A stretch of DNA of 64,000 nucleotides from Pseudomonadales bacterium. Lineage in GTDB: Bacteria; Pseudomonadota; Gammaproteobacteria; Pseudomonadales; Pseudohongiellaceae. A model generated the notes under the pieces. The model had not been told where the DNA came from. It made no database searches and saw nothing but the letters and a program-made list of their open reading frames with translations. Positions 48,512 through 57,928 of the stretch are shown in pieces. Position 1 is the stretch's first letter, and each line of letters starts with the position of its first letter. The position numbers and the translations under genes were made by a program. The DNA is taken from assembly GCA_024234325.1 (NCBI GenBank), contig JACKOJ010000003.1, positions 406,521 to 470,520 on the forward strand, written 5' to 3'.

Positions 48512-49293
48512 GTCAGTGAATAGATGAGATAGTTGATGCCGAGCTGGTAGGCCAGGTTGGCGTAGCGCGTCGGGTAGCGCGGATCGTAGGTGTGCTCCCA
48601 GCCATCCCCCATGTCCGAATTCCAGTTGATCAGCACCATGACCCTGCCGGAGTCGTCGAGGATGGCGTGATTGCTGGCATGGTCCACATCCTGCTCGGGG
48701 TAATTCTCCGGGTTGCCGATCACCGGAATCATCTGCGGGCCGTCGATGTCGTAATAGCTGCGGAAAATTTCATGCTCGGGGCCAAGTTCCACAATTTCCC
48801 GGTCTGGAAAAACATCGGAAAATGCCCGGTAAAAATTGTTCCACTGCCGTGTTCCCCAGAAATCATCGATCAGAAGAAAACCGCCCCGCAGCAGGTACTC
48901 GCGCATGTTCTCCTTTTCCCGGGGGCTGAAAAGCGGGCCGCCGTTGCGCCCCATCTCCAGCGCATACAGGAACGGGTAGTCGAAAATTTTTTCATCGTCG
49001 AAGCGCAGTACGATCGGTTCCTGCATGACTCTTACGTTGGTGAGGCGGGAGACGCCGCGCAGGAAATTGGTGTCGGAGTTGGGGAAGTCGGTTCGCCAGG
49101 TGCCATAACCGAAGCCATCGTCATAATAGTTGTCGTAGCGCAGGCGGACGAAGGCGAACTCGCCTGCGACGTCCTGTGCCTCATCGGTGAAGGGGTCCAG
49201 CAGGGGCTGCGCCCGGAGTGTTGCCGGCAGGCACAGCAGAACCAGCAGAAGGAAGGTGACGGCTGGCAAAGGGAATGTTGCGGGTCTGCTCAT
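48505..49293 (-). CDS. DUF4159-domain exported protein
   Basis: The 262-residue protein starts at ATG 49293 and has a signal peptide ending LRAQ about residue 29. The DUF4159 domain is clear: FAFVRLRYDNYYDDGFG, FLYALEMGR, LLRGGFLLIDDFWG, and ending RYANLAYQLGINYLIYSLTH. The domain has a class-I glutamine-amidotransferase-like fold and is frequent in Bacteroidetes and Proteobacteria, often in gene groups with MoxR ATPases; none is seen here. Its function is not known. It is transcribed away from the DUF6351-like gene. Confidence 0.82.
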   Translation of the reverse strand: MSRPATFPLPAVTFLLLVLLCLPATLRAQPLLDPFTDEAQDVAGEFAFVRLRYDNYYDDGFGYGTWRTDFPNSDTNFLRGVSRLTNVRVMQEPIVLRFDDEKIFDYPFLYALEMGRNGGPLFSPREKENMREYLLRGGFLLIDDFWGTRQWNNFYRAFSDVFPDREIVELGPEHEIFRSYYDIDGPQMIPVIGNPENYPEQDVDHASNHAILDDSGRVMVLINWNSDMGDGWEHTYDPRYPTRYANLAYQLGINYLIYSLTH

Positions 49294-49454
49294 GATTGTG
49301 GGGGGGCAGAAGCCCTGCCAACGATGGAGTTGGACTAAAGCTACCCTGCACATCCGTCATTTGCAAGGCGTGGCGGCACTCGGGAAAAGCGCTGGCTTGC
49401 ACCTCGCGGGCACAGGGTTTACAGTCCCGAACACTCCTCGCGCAAGCCAGAATA

Positions 49455-51698
49455 ATGAGAACGATCATGATGCGAACAACCGGTTTTTCCGTCCCTGCCC
49501 TTGTCACCATCTGCCTGGCGGCCCTGCTGGGTGCCTGTACTCCGCCCTCCTCCGATACGCCTGCCCGTATCAGCGTGGAGGTCTTGTCCAACCGGCCCTA
49601 TCTGCTTAGCGGTGGCGATGTGCTGATCGAGGTCAGTACGGATATTGCGGATGCCCACAAGCTGCAGGTGCTGGTCAACGACCAGCCCAGGGCGGTCGAG
49701 ATGGTGCCCGTTGCCGGTGATGGCGAGGGGCAGGTGTATCGCGCACTGATCGACGGTCTCACGGACGGCGACAATGTGTTGCAGGTCAGTGCCGGGGGTG
49801 GTGCCTCACAGGTGGCACTGGTCAACTACCCGATTGCGGGGCCGATCTTTTCAGGCGAGCAGCAAACGCCCTATTTCTGTCTGTCCGAACTGAGTCCCCT
49901 GGCGAACGGCCAGAAGCGGCGCTTTGCCATCGGCAATGGCGACATGCTCGATGATTCCGCGCTGGATGCCGCCTGTTCCCTGCCGACACGCGTGGACTAT
50001 GTCTATTTCAGCAAAACGCCGGATGCAGGTTTTCTGGCCTTGCGCGATGTGAGCACGCTGTCGGGGAACTTGCCCGATGATCTGGCTTACACCCGCACCA
50101 GTGAAGGCGAGGAAGTGCCCTTCATCGTGCGCCTGGAGACCGGGACCATCAATCGCGCAATCTATCAGATCGCCCTGCTGCATGACCCACGCACGCCTGC
50201 ACCGAGCGCCACAGCACCGTCCAGCGCCTGGAACGAGCGTATTGTCTACACCTTCGGCGGGGGGTGTGAGGCCGGTTACTATCAGGCGACAGCGACGGGT
50301 GGCGTGCTGCGTGAAAGCATTCTGGGCAAGGGCTATGCCGTGCTGTCCTCGACGCTGAATGTCAATTCGCAGGGCGGCTGCAACGATGTCCTGTCCGCCG
50401 AGACGGCCATGATGGTGAAAGAACATTTCATCGATCACTACGGAGCTCCGCTGTTTACGATCGGTAACGGGGCGTCCGGCGGGGCCATGCAGCAATTGCT
50501 GATTGCTGGTGCCTATCCCGGCATCCTCGACGGCATTATGCCGCGCATGACGTTCTCGGACGCGGTGAGCTACATGACAGATTCGGAAGAGTGCGCCATG
50601 CCACTGCGTGGTGTGGTCAACGACCCTGCGCTCGGCCTTTCCGACGAGACCAAGGCCGCGATTGGTGGCTGGCCAAACTGGTATCTGTGCGACGTGTCCC
50701 TTGGTGAGCGACCGGATCGCATTGCTCCGGACGATTGTCCGGAGCCGATTCCTGTCCCGTCGCGTTACGACCCTGTCAGCAATCCGGGAGGGGTCAGATG
50801 CTCCATCTACGACGGTATGCGTAATATTTTTGGTGAGCGATTGTTCCCCGAGATTAACAGTGAGCGAGCCTTTGCTGTCAGTCCCCACGACAATGTTGGC
50901 GTGCAGTATGGTCTGAAGGCTCTCAATGAAGGCCTGATCGACAAGGCGCTGTTCCTGACATTGAATGAGCGCATTGGCGGCTGGGACATCGATTTTCAGC
51001 CACTGTCGACGCGCACCGTGGGAGATGATGCTGCCATACGCATTGCCTATGAAACCGGGCGCGTGACCAGCGGGGGAACGGGGCTTGCCGCCGTGCCGAT
51101 CATCGATGACCGCCCCTATCTCGACCACGAGGGAAATTTCCACGCCAGTGTGTATTCCTTTACCACCCGGGCACGGCTGATCCGGGACAACGGTCATGCC
51201 GACAATTACGTGATTCGTCGCCATTTCAGCAATCTGTCGCTGGAGGACGAAAACCTGGAGCTGATGAACCAGTGGCTGATGAAGCTGCGTGAGGACCACT
51301 CCGATGCACCGCTGCTGGAGCGTATTGTGCGCGCCAGGCCGGCGACACTGCAGGACGACTGCTTTACCGAGGCAGGGGAGCATATTGTGGAGGACGCGGT
51401 GTTCGACACGGATCGTCTCTTCGACAATACCGGCTCGCGCTGCAACGCGGTGTTTCCGCCCCATGCAGGGCTTCGCCTGGTGGCGGGTGGCCCCCTCAGC
51501 AACGACATTCTCAAGTGCGAGCTGAGACCCATCGACTACCGCGACTACAGGGTGGAGTTCACAGACGAGGAGAAGGCGCGGCTTGAGGCAGTGTTCCCGC
51601 AGGGTGTCTGCGACTGGTCGCGCCCCGGGGTGCACCAGACCGAGAATCAGACCTGGTTGTCCTTCGGGCCCTCTCCGGTCAATCTGTACCATCCCTGA
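49455..51698 (+). CDS. DUF6351-like lipoprotein, possible extracellular hydrolase
   Basis: The 747-residue protein starts at ATG 49455 (ATG 49467 is an alternative). Lipobox LLGAC is followed by a Pro/Ser linker. The N-terminal 100 residues look like a beta-sandwich. The core has TFGGGCEAGYYQA, TIGNGASGGAMQQLLIA with a likely nucleophile Ser341, and a row of conserved Cys (SEECAMP, WYLCDVS, DDCPEP) suggesting disulfides. I believe it belongs to DUF6351, whose activity is not established; the G-x-S-G-G elbow suggests an esterase or depolymerase. A MarR regulator follows. Confidence 0.72.
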   Translation: MRTIMMRTTGFSVPALVTICLAALLGACTPPSSDTPARISVEVLSNRPYLLSGGDVLIEVSTDIADAHKLQVLVNDQPRAVEMVPVAGDGEGQVYRALIDGLTDGDNVLQVSAGGGASQVALVNYPIAGPIFSGEQQTPYFCLSELSPLANGQKRRFAIGNGDMLDDSALDAACSLPTRVDYVYFSKTPDAGFLALRDVSTLSGNLPDDLAYTRTSEGEEVPFIVRLETGTINRAIYQIALLHDPRTPAPSATAPSSAWNERIVYTFGGGCEAGYYQATATGGVLRESILGKGYAVLSSTLNVNSQGGCNDVLSAETAMMVKEHFIDHYGAPLFTIGNGASGGAMQQLLIAGAYPGILDGIMPRMTFSDAVSYMTDSEECAMPLRGVVNDPALGLSDETKAAIGGWPNWYLCDVSLGERPDRIAPDDCPEPIPVPSRYDPVSNPGGVRCSIYDGMRNIFGERLFPEINSERAFAVSPHDNVGVQYGLKALNEGLIDKALFLTLNERIGGWDIDFQPLSTRTVGDDAAIRIAYETGRVTSGGTGLAAVPIIDDRPYLDHEGNFHASVYSFTTRARLIRDNGHADNYVIRRHFSNLSLEDENLELMNQWLMKLREDHSDAPLLERIVRARPATLQDDCFTEAGEHIVEDAVFDTDRLFDNTGSRCNAVFPPHAGLRLVAGGPLSNDILKCELRPIDYRDYRVEFTDEEKARLEAVFPQGVCDWSRPGVHQTENQTWLSFGPSPVNLYHP

Positions 51699-51705
51699 CG
51701 AGCAA

Positions 51706-51749
51706 TTGACAGCAACTGGTCAGAATGACAACATGCTGCAAAACTGGTC
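51706..51749 (+). promoter_or_regulatory. Promoter/operator candidate upstream of marR-type gene
   Basis: TTGACA (51706-51711) could be a -35. The 11-bp palindrome GTCAGAATGAC (51719-51729) follows, and AACTGGTC is repeated at 51714-51721 and 51742-51749. MarR proteins bind short palindromes over their own promoters, so this is a reasonable autoregulatory site. The -10 is weak. Confidence 0.35.
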
Positions 51750-51769
51750 GGGCATTGCAGGAGTGACTC

Positions 51770-52213
51770 ATGGCGCATTCCCCCAAGCGTAAACTCTTTC
51801 TGGACCTCGTTCTGTCCCTGTTTCGTCTCAACGGGCTGCTGGTCGCGGAAGGGGATCGTATGGCCGAGGCACTGGGATTGACCAGTGCCCGCTGGAAGGT
51901 CATTGGTGTGGTCGCACTGGCGCATTCGGGGGTTACCGTGCCCGGCATCGCCAGAGCGCTGGGGCAATCCCGACAGGCGGTGCAGAGAATCACCGATGTC
52001 ATGGAGCAGGATGGGCTTCTGCGTTACCAGGACAATCCGGAGCACAAGCGCTCGGTTCTGGTCTGTCTCACGGACAGAGGGCAGGAGGTTTACACGGCCC
52101 TGCGCGCTGTGCAGGACCCCTGGGCCATCGACAACACCGAGGATGTGCCGCTGGAAGAGCTCGAAACAGGCCTGCAACTGGTCAGGCGTTTGATCTACAA
52201 GTTTGACCGCTAG
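51770..52213 (+). CDS. MarR-family transcriptional regulator
   Basis: The 147-residue protein starts 6 bases after AGGAG. The MarR winged helix-turn-helix is clear: LTSARWKVIGVVALAHSGVT, VPGIARALGQSRQAVQRITD, and the wing LLRYQDNPEHKRSVLVCLTDRG. These dimeric regulators respond to phenolic or other small ligands. The target is unknown; the upstream DUF6351-like gene and its own promoter are candidates. Confidence 0.9.
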   Translation: MAHSPKRKLFLDLVLSLFRLNGLLVAEGDRMAEALGLTSARWKVIGVVALAHSGVTVPGIARALGQSRQAVQRITDVMEQDGLLRYQDNPEHKRSVLVCLTDRGQEVYTALRAVQDPWAIDNTEDVPLEELETGLQLVRRLIYKFDR

Positions 52214-52274
52214 TCCTAAGGTTTTCGTGTTATTACAACGCGCCTCTTAAGCCGAAACAGACAGGAAGGCACTC

Positions 52275-53897
52275 GTGTCCAGGCCTCATTCCCATACCCA
52301 TCTCCCCCGTCAACTCTACACCGCCCGGCAGGTTAGGGCGCTCGACCAGCTCATGATCGAGCAGGTGCCCATCAGTTCCCTGAAACTGATGCGTCGTGCT
52401 GCTTCCGTCGTATTGAGTGTGGTCTGCCAGCGCTGGCCCCAGTTGCGCCGACTGGTGGTGTTTGCCGGGACTGGCAACAATGGCGGAGATGGTTACTATC
52501 TTGCCGCGCTGGCGGCGGCGGACGGCATCAAGGTGCAGGTGCTGGAGTGCGGGGATCATGAACGCTTGAGCGCCGATGCACTCAGCGCCCGGGTAGAGGC
52601 GATTGCCGCAGGGGTGTCTTGTCGGCCTTATGACATGTTGCTGGATCTTGCCAGCGCCCAGTTTTCGCAGGACACGGTATTGATTGATGCGATTCTGGGG
52701 ACGGGGTTCAAAGGGCCGCTGCGCGAGAGCCATGAATCGGTGATTGAGTGGATCAACGGGTCCGATCTGCCCGTTGTGTCGGTGGATCTGCCGTCCGGGT
52801 TGAACTGCGATACTGGAAGCGTTGGAGAGATTGCCGTAAAGGCCACCATGACGGTGTGCCTGGTAGGTCTGAAGCAGGGGCTGTTCACGGGCAAGGCCCC
52901 GGACTACGCGGGCGAGATTGTGTTTCACGATCTCGGCATGCCGGAATCGGTCAGGGCGAGTCCTCAGGCCCGATCGCCGAGCAGTACCCGAATTGACATT
53001 CACGCCGTCACGGACTGCCTCATTCCCCGTTCTGCAAGTACGCACAAGGGGCAGTGTGGCAATGTCCTGGTCGTGGGCGGCGATCTTGGCTTCGGCGGCG
53101 CGGCGATCATGGCGGCTGAGGCGGCGGCACGGGCCGGGGCCGGGACGGTGACCCTGCTGACACGAAGCCAGCACACGACGGCGGCGTTGATGCGTCGCCC
53201 CGAGGTGATGGTGCGTGGTGTAGATGAGCCTGATGGATTCGGGTCGGAACAGATTCTGGCCCTGCTGCAGAGAGCCAGTGTCGTGGTGCTGGGGCCAGGT
53301 CTTGGCAATTCCAATTGGTCGCACTCAATGCTGCGGCAGGTATTGCAGTTTGCGGGGACTCACTTGCCGGTCGTGCTGGACGCCGATGCGTTGAATCTGC
53401 TTGCAGAGTATGCGTCGCTGGAGGCCGAGTCGGACGGTGGGGATGCTGTGCTGCCACTGCGCTCGCCCCTGTGGGTGCTGACTCCGCACCCGGGTGAGGC
53501 GGCGCGTCTGCTGCAACTCACTGTTTCTGCGGTGGAATCCGATCGTTTCGCTGCAGTAACTTCCCTGCAGTCGCGCTGGGGGGGATCGGTAGTGCTGAAA
53601 GGTGCAGGCAGCCTGCTGTGCACGGAAACCGCCCGTGCCGACCGTGTTGAGACGGAAGTCGGAATTGATGTCTGCACGGAGGGCAATCCTGGCATGGCCA
53701 GCGGAGGCATGGGGGATGTGCTGGCGGGGTTGATCGGAGGGCTGATCGCGCAGGGCCTGTCCCCGGCCCTGGCGTTGCGTTGCGGGGTCTGCATTCATGG
53801 CGAAGCTGCCGATCTTGCCGTTGAAGAGGCGGGTGAGCGAGGGCTTCTCGCCACTGACCTGATGTTGCCGATACGGCGCCTGGTCAACCACCTTTAA
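52275..53897 (+). CDS. nnr: Bifunctional NAD(P)H-hydrate epimerase / ADP-dependent dehydratase
   Basis: The 540-residue protein starts at GTG 52275 behind AGGAAGG. Residues about 15-225 are the NnrE/YjeF-N epimerase (FAGTGNNGGDGYYLA, AILGTGFKGP, SVDLPSGLNCDTG). Residues about 240-535 are the NnrD ribokinase-like dehydratase (GNVLVVGGDLGFGGAAIMAAEAA, VLDADALNLL, LTPHPGEAARLL, and GNPGMASGGMGDVLAGLIGGL). Together they repair NADHX and NADPHX, damaged forms of nicotinamide cofactors. It begins the conserved nnr-tsaE-amiB-mutL-miaA-hfq-hflXKC cluster. Confidence 0.93.
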   Translation: MSRPHSHTHLPRQLYTARQVRALDQLMIEQVPISSLKLMRRAASVVLSVVCQRWPQLRRLVVFAGTGNNGGDGYYLAALAAADGIKVQVLECGDHERLSADALSARVEAIAAGVSCRPYDMLLDLASAQFSQDTVLIDAILGTGFKGPLRESHESVIEWINGSDLPVVSVDLPSGLNCDTGSVGEIAVKATMTVCLVGLKQGLFTGKAPDYAGEIVFHDLGMPESVRASPQARSPSSTRIDIHAVTDCLIPRSASTHKGQCGNVLVVGGDLGFGGAAIMAAEAAARAGAGTVTLLTRSQHTTAALMRRPEVMVRGVDEPDGFGSEQILALLQRASVVVLGPGLGNSNWSHSMLRQVLQFAGTHLPVVLDADALNLLAEYASLEAESDGGDAVLPLRSPLWVLTPHPGEAARLLQLTVSAVESDRFAAVTSLQSRWGGSVVLKGAGSLLCTETARADRVETEVGIDVCTEGNPGMASGGMGDVLAGLIGGLIAQGLSPALALRCGVCIHGEAADLAVEEAGERGLLATDLMLPIRRLVNHL

Positions 53898-53941
53898 GGC
53901 CTTGCGTTTACAGGGCAGGGTTCCGGGAATGAAATACGGGT

Positions 53942-54463
53942 ATGGCGATGTCTGATATGTATCTTGCGGATGAAGACGCAACGGAATCCTTCGGCCGGCT
54001 GCTGGCTCGTGCAAGCATGTCGCCAACGCATCCCGGGCAGACGCTAGGGGGGCGTCTGTTTCTGAAGGGCGACTTGGGGGCAGGCAAGACAACGCTGAGC
54101 CGGGGGGTTCTGCGGGAGTACGGGCATGTCGGCCCGGTAAAGAGTCCCACCTATACCCTGGTGGAGCCCTATGAGATGTCAGACTGTTTGCTTTACCATT
54201 TTGACCTGTATCGTCTGGAAGACCCGGAAGAGGTTGAATTTCTTGGGGTTTTCGACTATTTTGACAGGGCGAATCTGTGCTTGGTGGAATGGGCGGAGCG
54301 TGGCGCAGGGTTTCTGCCCCCTCCCGATCTGGAGTTGACGCTGACAAACGACGGCACGGGTCGGCGAATCGCCTGGACTGCCTGCTCGGCTCATGGAGAG
54401 CGCATTGCTCAGCGACTATCGGAATCCATGGCCTTACTGAACAGCGGAATGAGTGTGCGATGA
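53942..54463 (+). CDS. tsaE: tRNA threonylcarbamoyladenosine biosynthesis ATPase TsaE
   Basis: The 173-residue protein has Walker A GDLGAGKTT (about 43-51), SPTYTLVEPY and HFDLYRL, and LVEWAERGAGFLP, the TsaE signature set. It is the ATPase of the TsaB-TsaD-TsaE complex that makes t6A37 in ANN-decoding tRNAs. The protein is about 20 residues longer than E. coli TsaE. ATG 53942 or 53948 could start it. Its stop overlaps the start of the amidase gene (ATGA). Confidence 0.95.
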   Translation: MAMSDMYLADEDATESFGRLLARASMSPTHPGQTLGGRLFLKGDLGAGKTTLSRGVLREYGHVGPVKSPTYTLVEPYEMSDCLLYHFDLYRLEDPEEVEFLGVFDYFDRANLCLVEWAERGAGFLPPPDLELTLTNDGTGRRIAWTACSAHGERIAQRLSESMALLNSGMSVR

Positions 54464-56052
54464 TTTTTCCTGACGGCCTCTGCTGGGCCGCATGCCAGAC
54501 AATGTCCCGAACGGTTCCGGGCCTTCTTCGCGTCATGCGCGCAGGCTTGAAGGGATTGCTGCCCCTGGCGCTGCTGTTTGTTTCCGGTGTCTCGCAGGCG
54601 GCGGACGTGCAGGATATCCGTCTGTGGCGGGCGCCAGACTACACCCGCATCGTTTTCGATCTCAATGAACAGGTGCAGTACAGCCTGTTCACGCTGGAAA
54701 ACCCGCACCGCATTGTTGTGGACCTGAGCGGTTCTCAGGTCTCCGCCAGTCTCTCCGGTTTCGATTTCAAGGACAGCCCGGTGACGGGCATCCGTAGCGC
54801 GCCACGCAACACCCACGACGTGCGCGTGGTGATTGATCTTGCCAACCAGGTGAATCCCAGCAGTTTTACACTGGCAGCCAACGGTGAAGCCAAGGACCGT
54901 CTCGTCGTGGATCTTTACGACGTCGGTCGCGCACCAGCGGTGGCGGAGACGCTGCCGGCTCCTGTGGCAGTGAATTCCCAGCGTGACATCATTGTGGCCA
55001 TTGATGCCGGTCACGGGGGCGAGGACCCGGGCGCGTTGGGCTATGACCGCAGGATTCGCGAAAAGGATGTGGCCCTCGCCATTGCCCGTGCGATCTATCA
55101 GCGCCTGCTGTCGGCACCCGGCTATAAACCGGTGCTGATTCGCGACGGAGACTATTCTGTTCAGTTGCAGCGTCGTCCGCAGATTGCCCGCCAGAACCGG
55201 GCCGATATTTTTCTGTCGATACACGCAGATTCCTACAGCACTGCCCGTGCCGAGGGGGTAACGATCTATGCCCTGTCGGAGCGTATTGCAGAGGACGAGA
55301 ACTCACGCCGGGTGACCGAGAAGGAAAACAGCGCTGACTTGCTGGGCGGTGTTGCTGGCGATACCTCTCTGCGCAACATCGAAGACGATCTGGCGAGAAC
55401 CCTGCTGGATCTGTCGATGGCCTGGAGCATTGAACAGAGCACCACGGTTGGTTCCTATATTCTGGGTTCGCTGCGCAATGTTGCCACGCTGCGCCGGGAC
55501 AAGACGCAGCAGGGCAATCTCTGGGTGCTGCGCTCCCCCGACATTCCATCCGTACTGATCGAAACCGGTTATCTGTCGAATCCCGAGGAAGCCCGCAAGC
55601 TGAACACCTCGGCGTATCAGCGCCGTCTGGCCGATGGCATTGTGCAGGGAGTGATGCGCTATTTTTACGAGCATCCGCCCGAGGACACCCTGATTGCCTG
55701 GCAAAAGGAAAATGGCGTCGAACTGCAGACGGGGAACCTGATGAGCGCGATCTACACCGTCAAGCGTGGCGACAGCCTGTCCGAGATCGCCGAGGCGCAC
55801 GGGGTGAGCATGCGCGTGCTGCGTGAGGAAAATCAGCTCAAGAGCGATGTCATTCGCGTCGGGCAGAAGTTGAATATTCCAGGTGCCGGGAGCTTTACGC
55901 CGGAACCGGTGGAACACAAGATTGTGCGTGGCGAGACCCTGTCGGGAATTGCCGAACGGTACCGCGTCAGCCTCTCCAGTCTGCGCGCGGCGAACAACCT
56001 GCGCAACGATGTCATCATGGTGGGCCAGGTACTGAAGATACCTGCCCCCTGA
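54460..56052 (+). CDS. amiB: N-acetylmuramoyl-L-alanine amidase with AMIN and two LysM domains
   Basis: The 530-residue protein starts at ATG 54460, overlapping tsaE; ATG 54535 gives a more regular signal peptide and may be the real start. An AMIN domain (about 50-135) targets septal peptidoglycan. Amidase_3 follows (about 165-400; VAIDAGHGGEDPGALG, IFLSIHADS, VLIETGYLSN), with zinc ligands His, Glu, His and catalytic Glu. Two LysM domains close the protein (YTVKRGDSLSEIAEAHGVS and HKIVRGETLSGIAERYRVS). It cleaves peptide stems from glycan strands at daughter-cell separation and is activated by EnvC- or NlpD-type factors. Confidence 0.94.
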   Translation: MIFPDGLCWAACQTMSRTVPGLLRVMRAGLKGLLPLALLFVSGVSQAADVQDIRLWRAPDYTRIVFDLNEQVQYSLFTLENPHRIVVDLSGSQVSASLSGFDFKDSPVTGIRSAPRNTHDVRVVIDLANQVNPSSFTLAANGEAKDRLVVDLYDVGRAPAVAETLPAPVAVNSQRDIIVAIDAGHGGEDPGALGYDRRIREKDVALAIARAIYQRLLSAPGYKPVLIRDGDYSVQLQRRPQIARQNRADIFLSIHADSYSTARAEGVTIYALSERIAEDENSRRVTEKENSADLLGGVAGDTSLRNIEDDLARTLLDLSMAWSIEQSTTVGSYILGSLRNVATLRRDKTQQGNLWVLRSPDIPSVLIETGYLSNPEEARKLNTSAYQRRLADGIVQGVMRYFYEHPPEDTLIAWQKENGVELQTGNLMSAIYTVKRGDSLSEIAEAHGVSMRVLREENQLKSDVIRVGQKLNIPGAGSFTPEPVEHKIVRGETLSGIAERYRVSLSSLRAANNLRNDVIMVGQVLKIPAP

Positions 56053-56074
56053 ACCCTTTTACCGAAGACATACC

Positions 56075-57919
56075 ATGAAACGCATTGCACTGCTCAGCCA
56101 GCGGCTGGCGAACCAGATTGCGGCCGGTGAGGTCGTTGAACGCCCGGCCTCCGTTGTGAAGGAACTGCTGGAAAACAGTCTCGATGCCGGCGCTGATCGC
56201 GTCGAGATCGATGTCGAGCAGGGCGGGACCAAGCTGATCCGCATCCGCGACAACGGAGGTGGAATCGACAAGGATGATCTTGGGCTGGCCCTGAGCCGTC
56301 ATGCCACCAGCAAGATCGCCAATCTGGATGATCTGGAGAACATTGCGAGCCTTGGTTTTCGTGGTGAGGCACTGGCCAGCATCTGTTCCGTGTCCCGTCT
56401 TGAACTGGTCTCGCGTGCTGCTGATGCGGCACAGGACAGTGCCTGGCGCGTGCAGGCGGAGGGGCAGGAGATGCAGACCGCGATCAGCCCCGCGGCCCAC
56501 CCCCAGGGCACGACGGTGGAAGTGCGCGACCTCTTCTTCAATACCCCCGCCCGGCGCAAATTTCTGCGTACCGAGAAAACCGAGTTCGATCGTCTTGAAG
56601 AGGTTGTGAAGCGGCTTGCTCTCAGCCGCTTCGATGTCAGCTTTCACCTGCGTCATAACCAGCGCAGCATTCATCACCTGCAGACTGCGCGCAGCGATCA
56701 GGAGAAGCAGCGCCGGGTAGCCCTCGTGTGTGGGCCAGCCTTTGTTGAAAACGCCGTGCGCATCGACATCGAGGCCTCCGGGTTGCGCCTCTGGGGCTGG
56801 GTCAGCCTGCCCACCTTCTCGCGCAGCCAGGCAGACCTGCAGTATTTCTATGTAAACGGTCGCATCATCCGCGACAAGCTGATCAGTCATGCCGTCAAGC
56901 AGGCTTACCAGGATGTGCTTTTCCACGGGCGTCACCCGGCGTTCGTGCTGTATCTTGAACTGCAGCCCTCATTGGTGGATGTCAATGTGCACCCCACCAA
57001 GCATGAGGTTCGTTTCCGCGACGGACGCCTGGTGCACGATTTCCTGTTCAGAGCGCTGCACAAGGCATTGGCAGATGTGCGGCCCGAGGACAAGCTGGCC
57101 ATGCAGACGGTCCGCGACGGAGGGGGTGTGGATCCGGAAACGGGCGAGTATGTGCCCCCGGTGGCAGGCCCGACAGCGGGGGAGTTTGCCGGGCAGGAGC
57201 GTATCCGTTTCGCCCCGGTATCCTATGGTGGTGGAAGTGCTTACTCACGGCCTCCGGCAGACGGCAACGGTTTCAGTGCGGCGCAGGTGGCCGAGCAGAT
57301 CAATGCCTATGCGGAGTTGGCCAAAGATGATGAGGTGCCCCCTCTTGGCTACGCCATTGCACAGCTTCACGGCATCTATGTGCTGGCGCAGAATCGCAAT
57401 GGACTGGTCATTGTGGACATGCATGCCGCCCATGAGCGGATTACCTATGAGCGGATGAAAGCGGCAGCGCAGAACGAGGGCATTCGGGCGCAGCCCCTGC
57501 TGGTGCCCCTGTCGATTGCCGTCAGTCAGGCCGAGGCCGACTGCGCAGAGCAGCAGGCGCAGGGACTGCTGGAATTGGGGCTTGGTATCGAGCGTGTTGC
57601 CAGCGAATCGATCGTGGTGCGCCAGGTGCCGGTGATTCTGGCATCTGCCGATATTGAACAACTGGTTCGCGATGTGCTTGCCGATGTGCGCGAGCATGGC
57701 AGCAGCGAACGCATCCGCAATTACCAGGACGAGTTGCTGGGCACCATGGCCTGTCATGGCTCGGTGCGCGCCAACCGGCAACTGACGATTCCCGAGATGA
57801 ACGCCCTGCTGCGGGACATGGAGCAGACGGAGCGTAGCGGTCAGTGTAACCACGGGCGCCCTACCTGGGTCTTGCAGAGTATTGAGCAACTCGACAAGTT
57901 GTTCCTGCGGGGGCAATAG
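56075..57919 (+). CDS. mutL: DNA mismatch repair protein MutL with endonuclease-type motif
   Basis: The 614-residue protein has the GHKL ATPase motifs ELLENSLDAGA, RIRDNGGGI, HATSKI and SLGFRGEALASI in its N-terminal 110 residues, a variable linker (about 340-400), and a C-terminal dimerisation domain. There, DMHAAHERITYE (from residue 448) fits the DQHA(x)2E(x)4E metal site of endonuclease-active MutL and CNHGRPTW its second ligand set. MutL couples MutS mismatch recognition to strand incision. E. coli MutL lacks this site and relies on MutH. It lies in the standard amiB-mutL-miaA order. Confidence 0.96.
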   Translation: MKRIALLSQRLANQIAAGEVVERPASVVKELLENSLDAGADRVEIDVEQGGTKLIRIRDNGGGIDKDDLGLALSRHATSKIANLDDLENIASLGFRGEALASICSVSRLELVSRAADAAQDSAWRVQAEGQEMQTAISPAAHPQGTTVEVRDLFFNTPARRKFLRTEKTEFDRLEEVVKRLALSRFDVSFHLRHNQRSIHHLQTARSDQEKQRRVALVCGPAFVENAVRIDIEASGLRLWGWVSLPTFSRSQADLQYFYVNGRIIRDKLISHAVKQAYQDVLFHGRHPAFVLYLELQPSLVDVNVHPTKHEVRFRDGRLVHDFLFRALHKALADVRPEDKLAMQTVRDGGGVDPETGEYVPPVAGPTAGEFAGQERIRFAPVSYGGGSAYSRPPADGNGFSAAQVAEQINAYAELAKDDEVPPLGYAIAQLHGIYVLAQNRNGLVIVDMHAAHERITYERMKAAAQNEGIRAQPLLVPLSIAVSQAEADCAEQQAQGLLELGLGIERVASESIVVRQVPVILASADIEQLVRDVLADVREHGSSERIRNYQDELLGTMACHGSVRANRQLTIPEMNALLRDMEQTERSGQCNHGRPTWVLQSIEQLDKLFLRGQ

Positions 57920-57928
57920 GAGAGCGCT

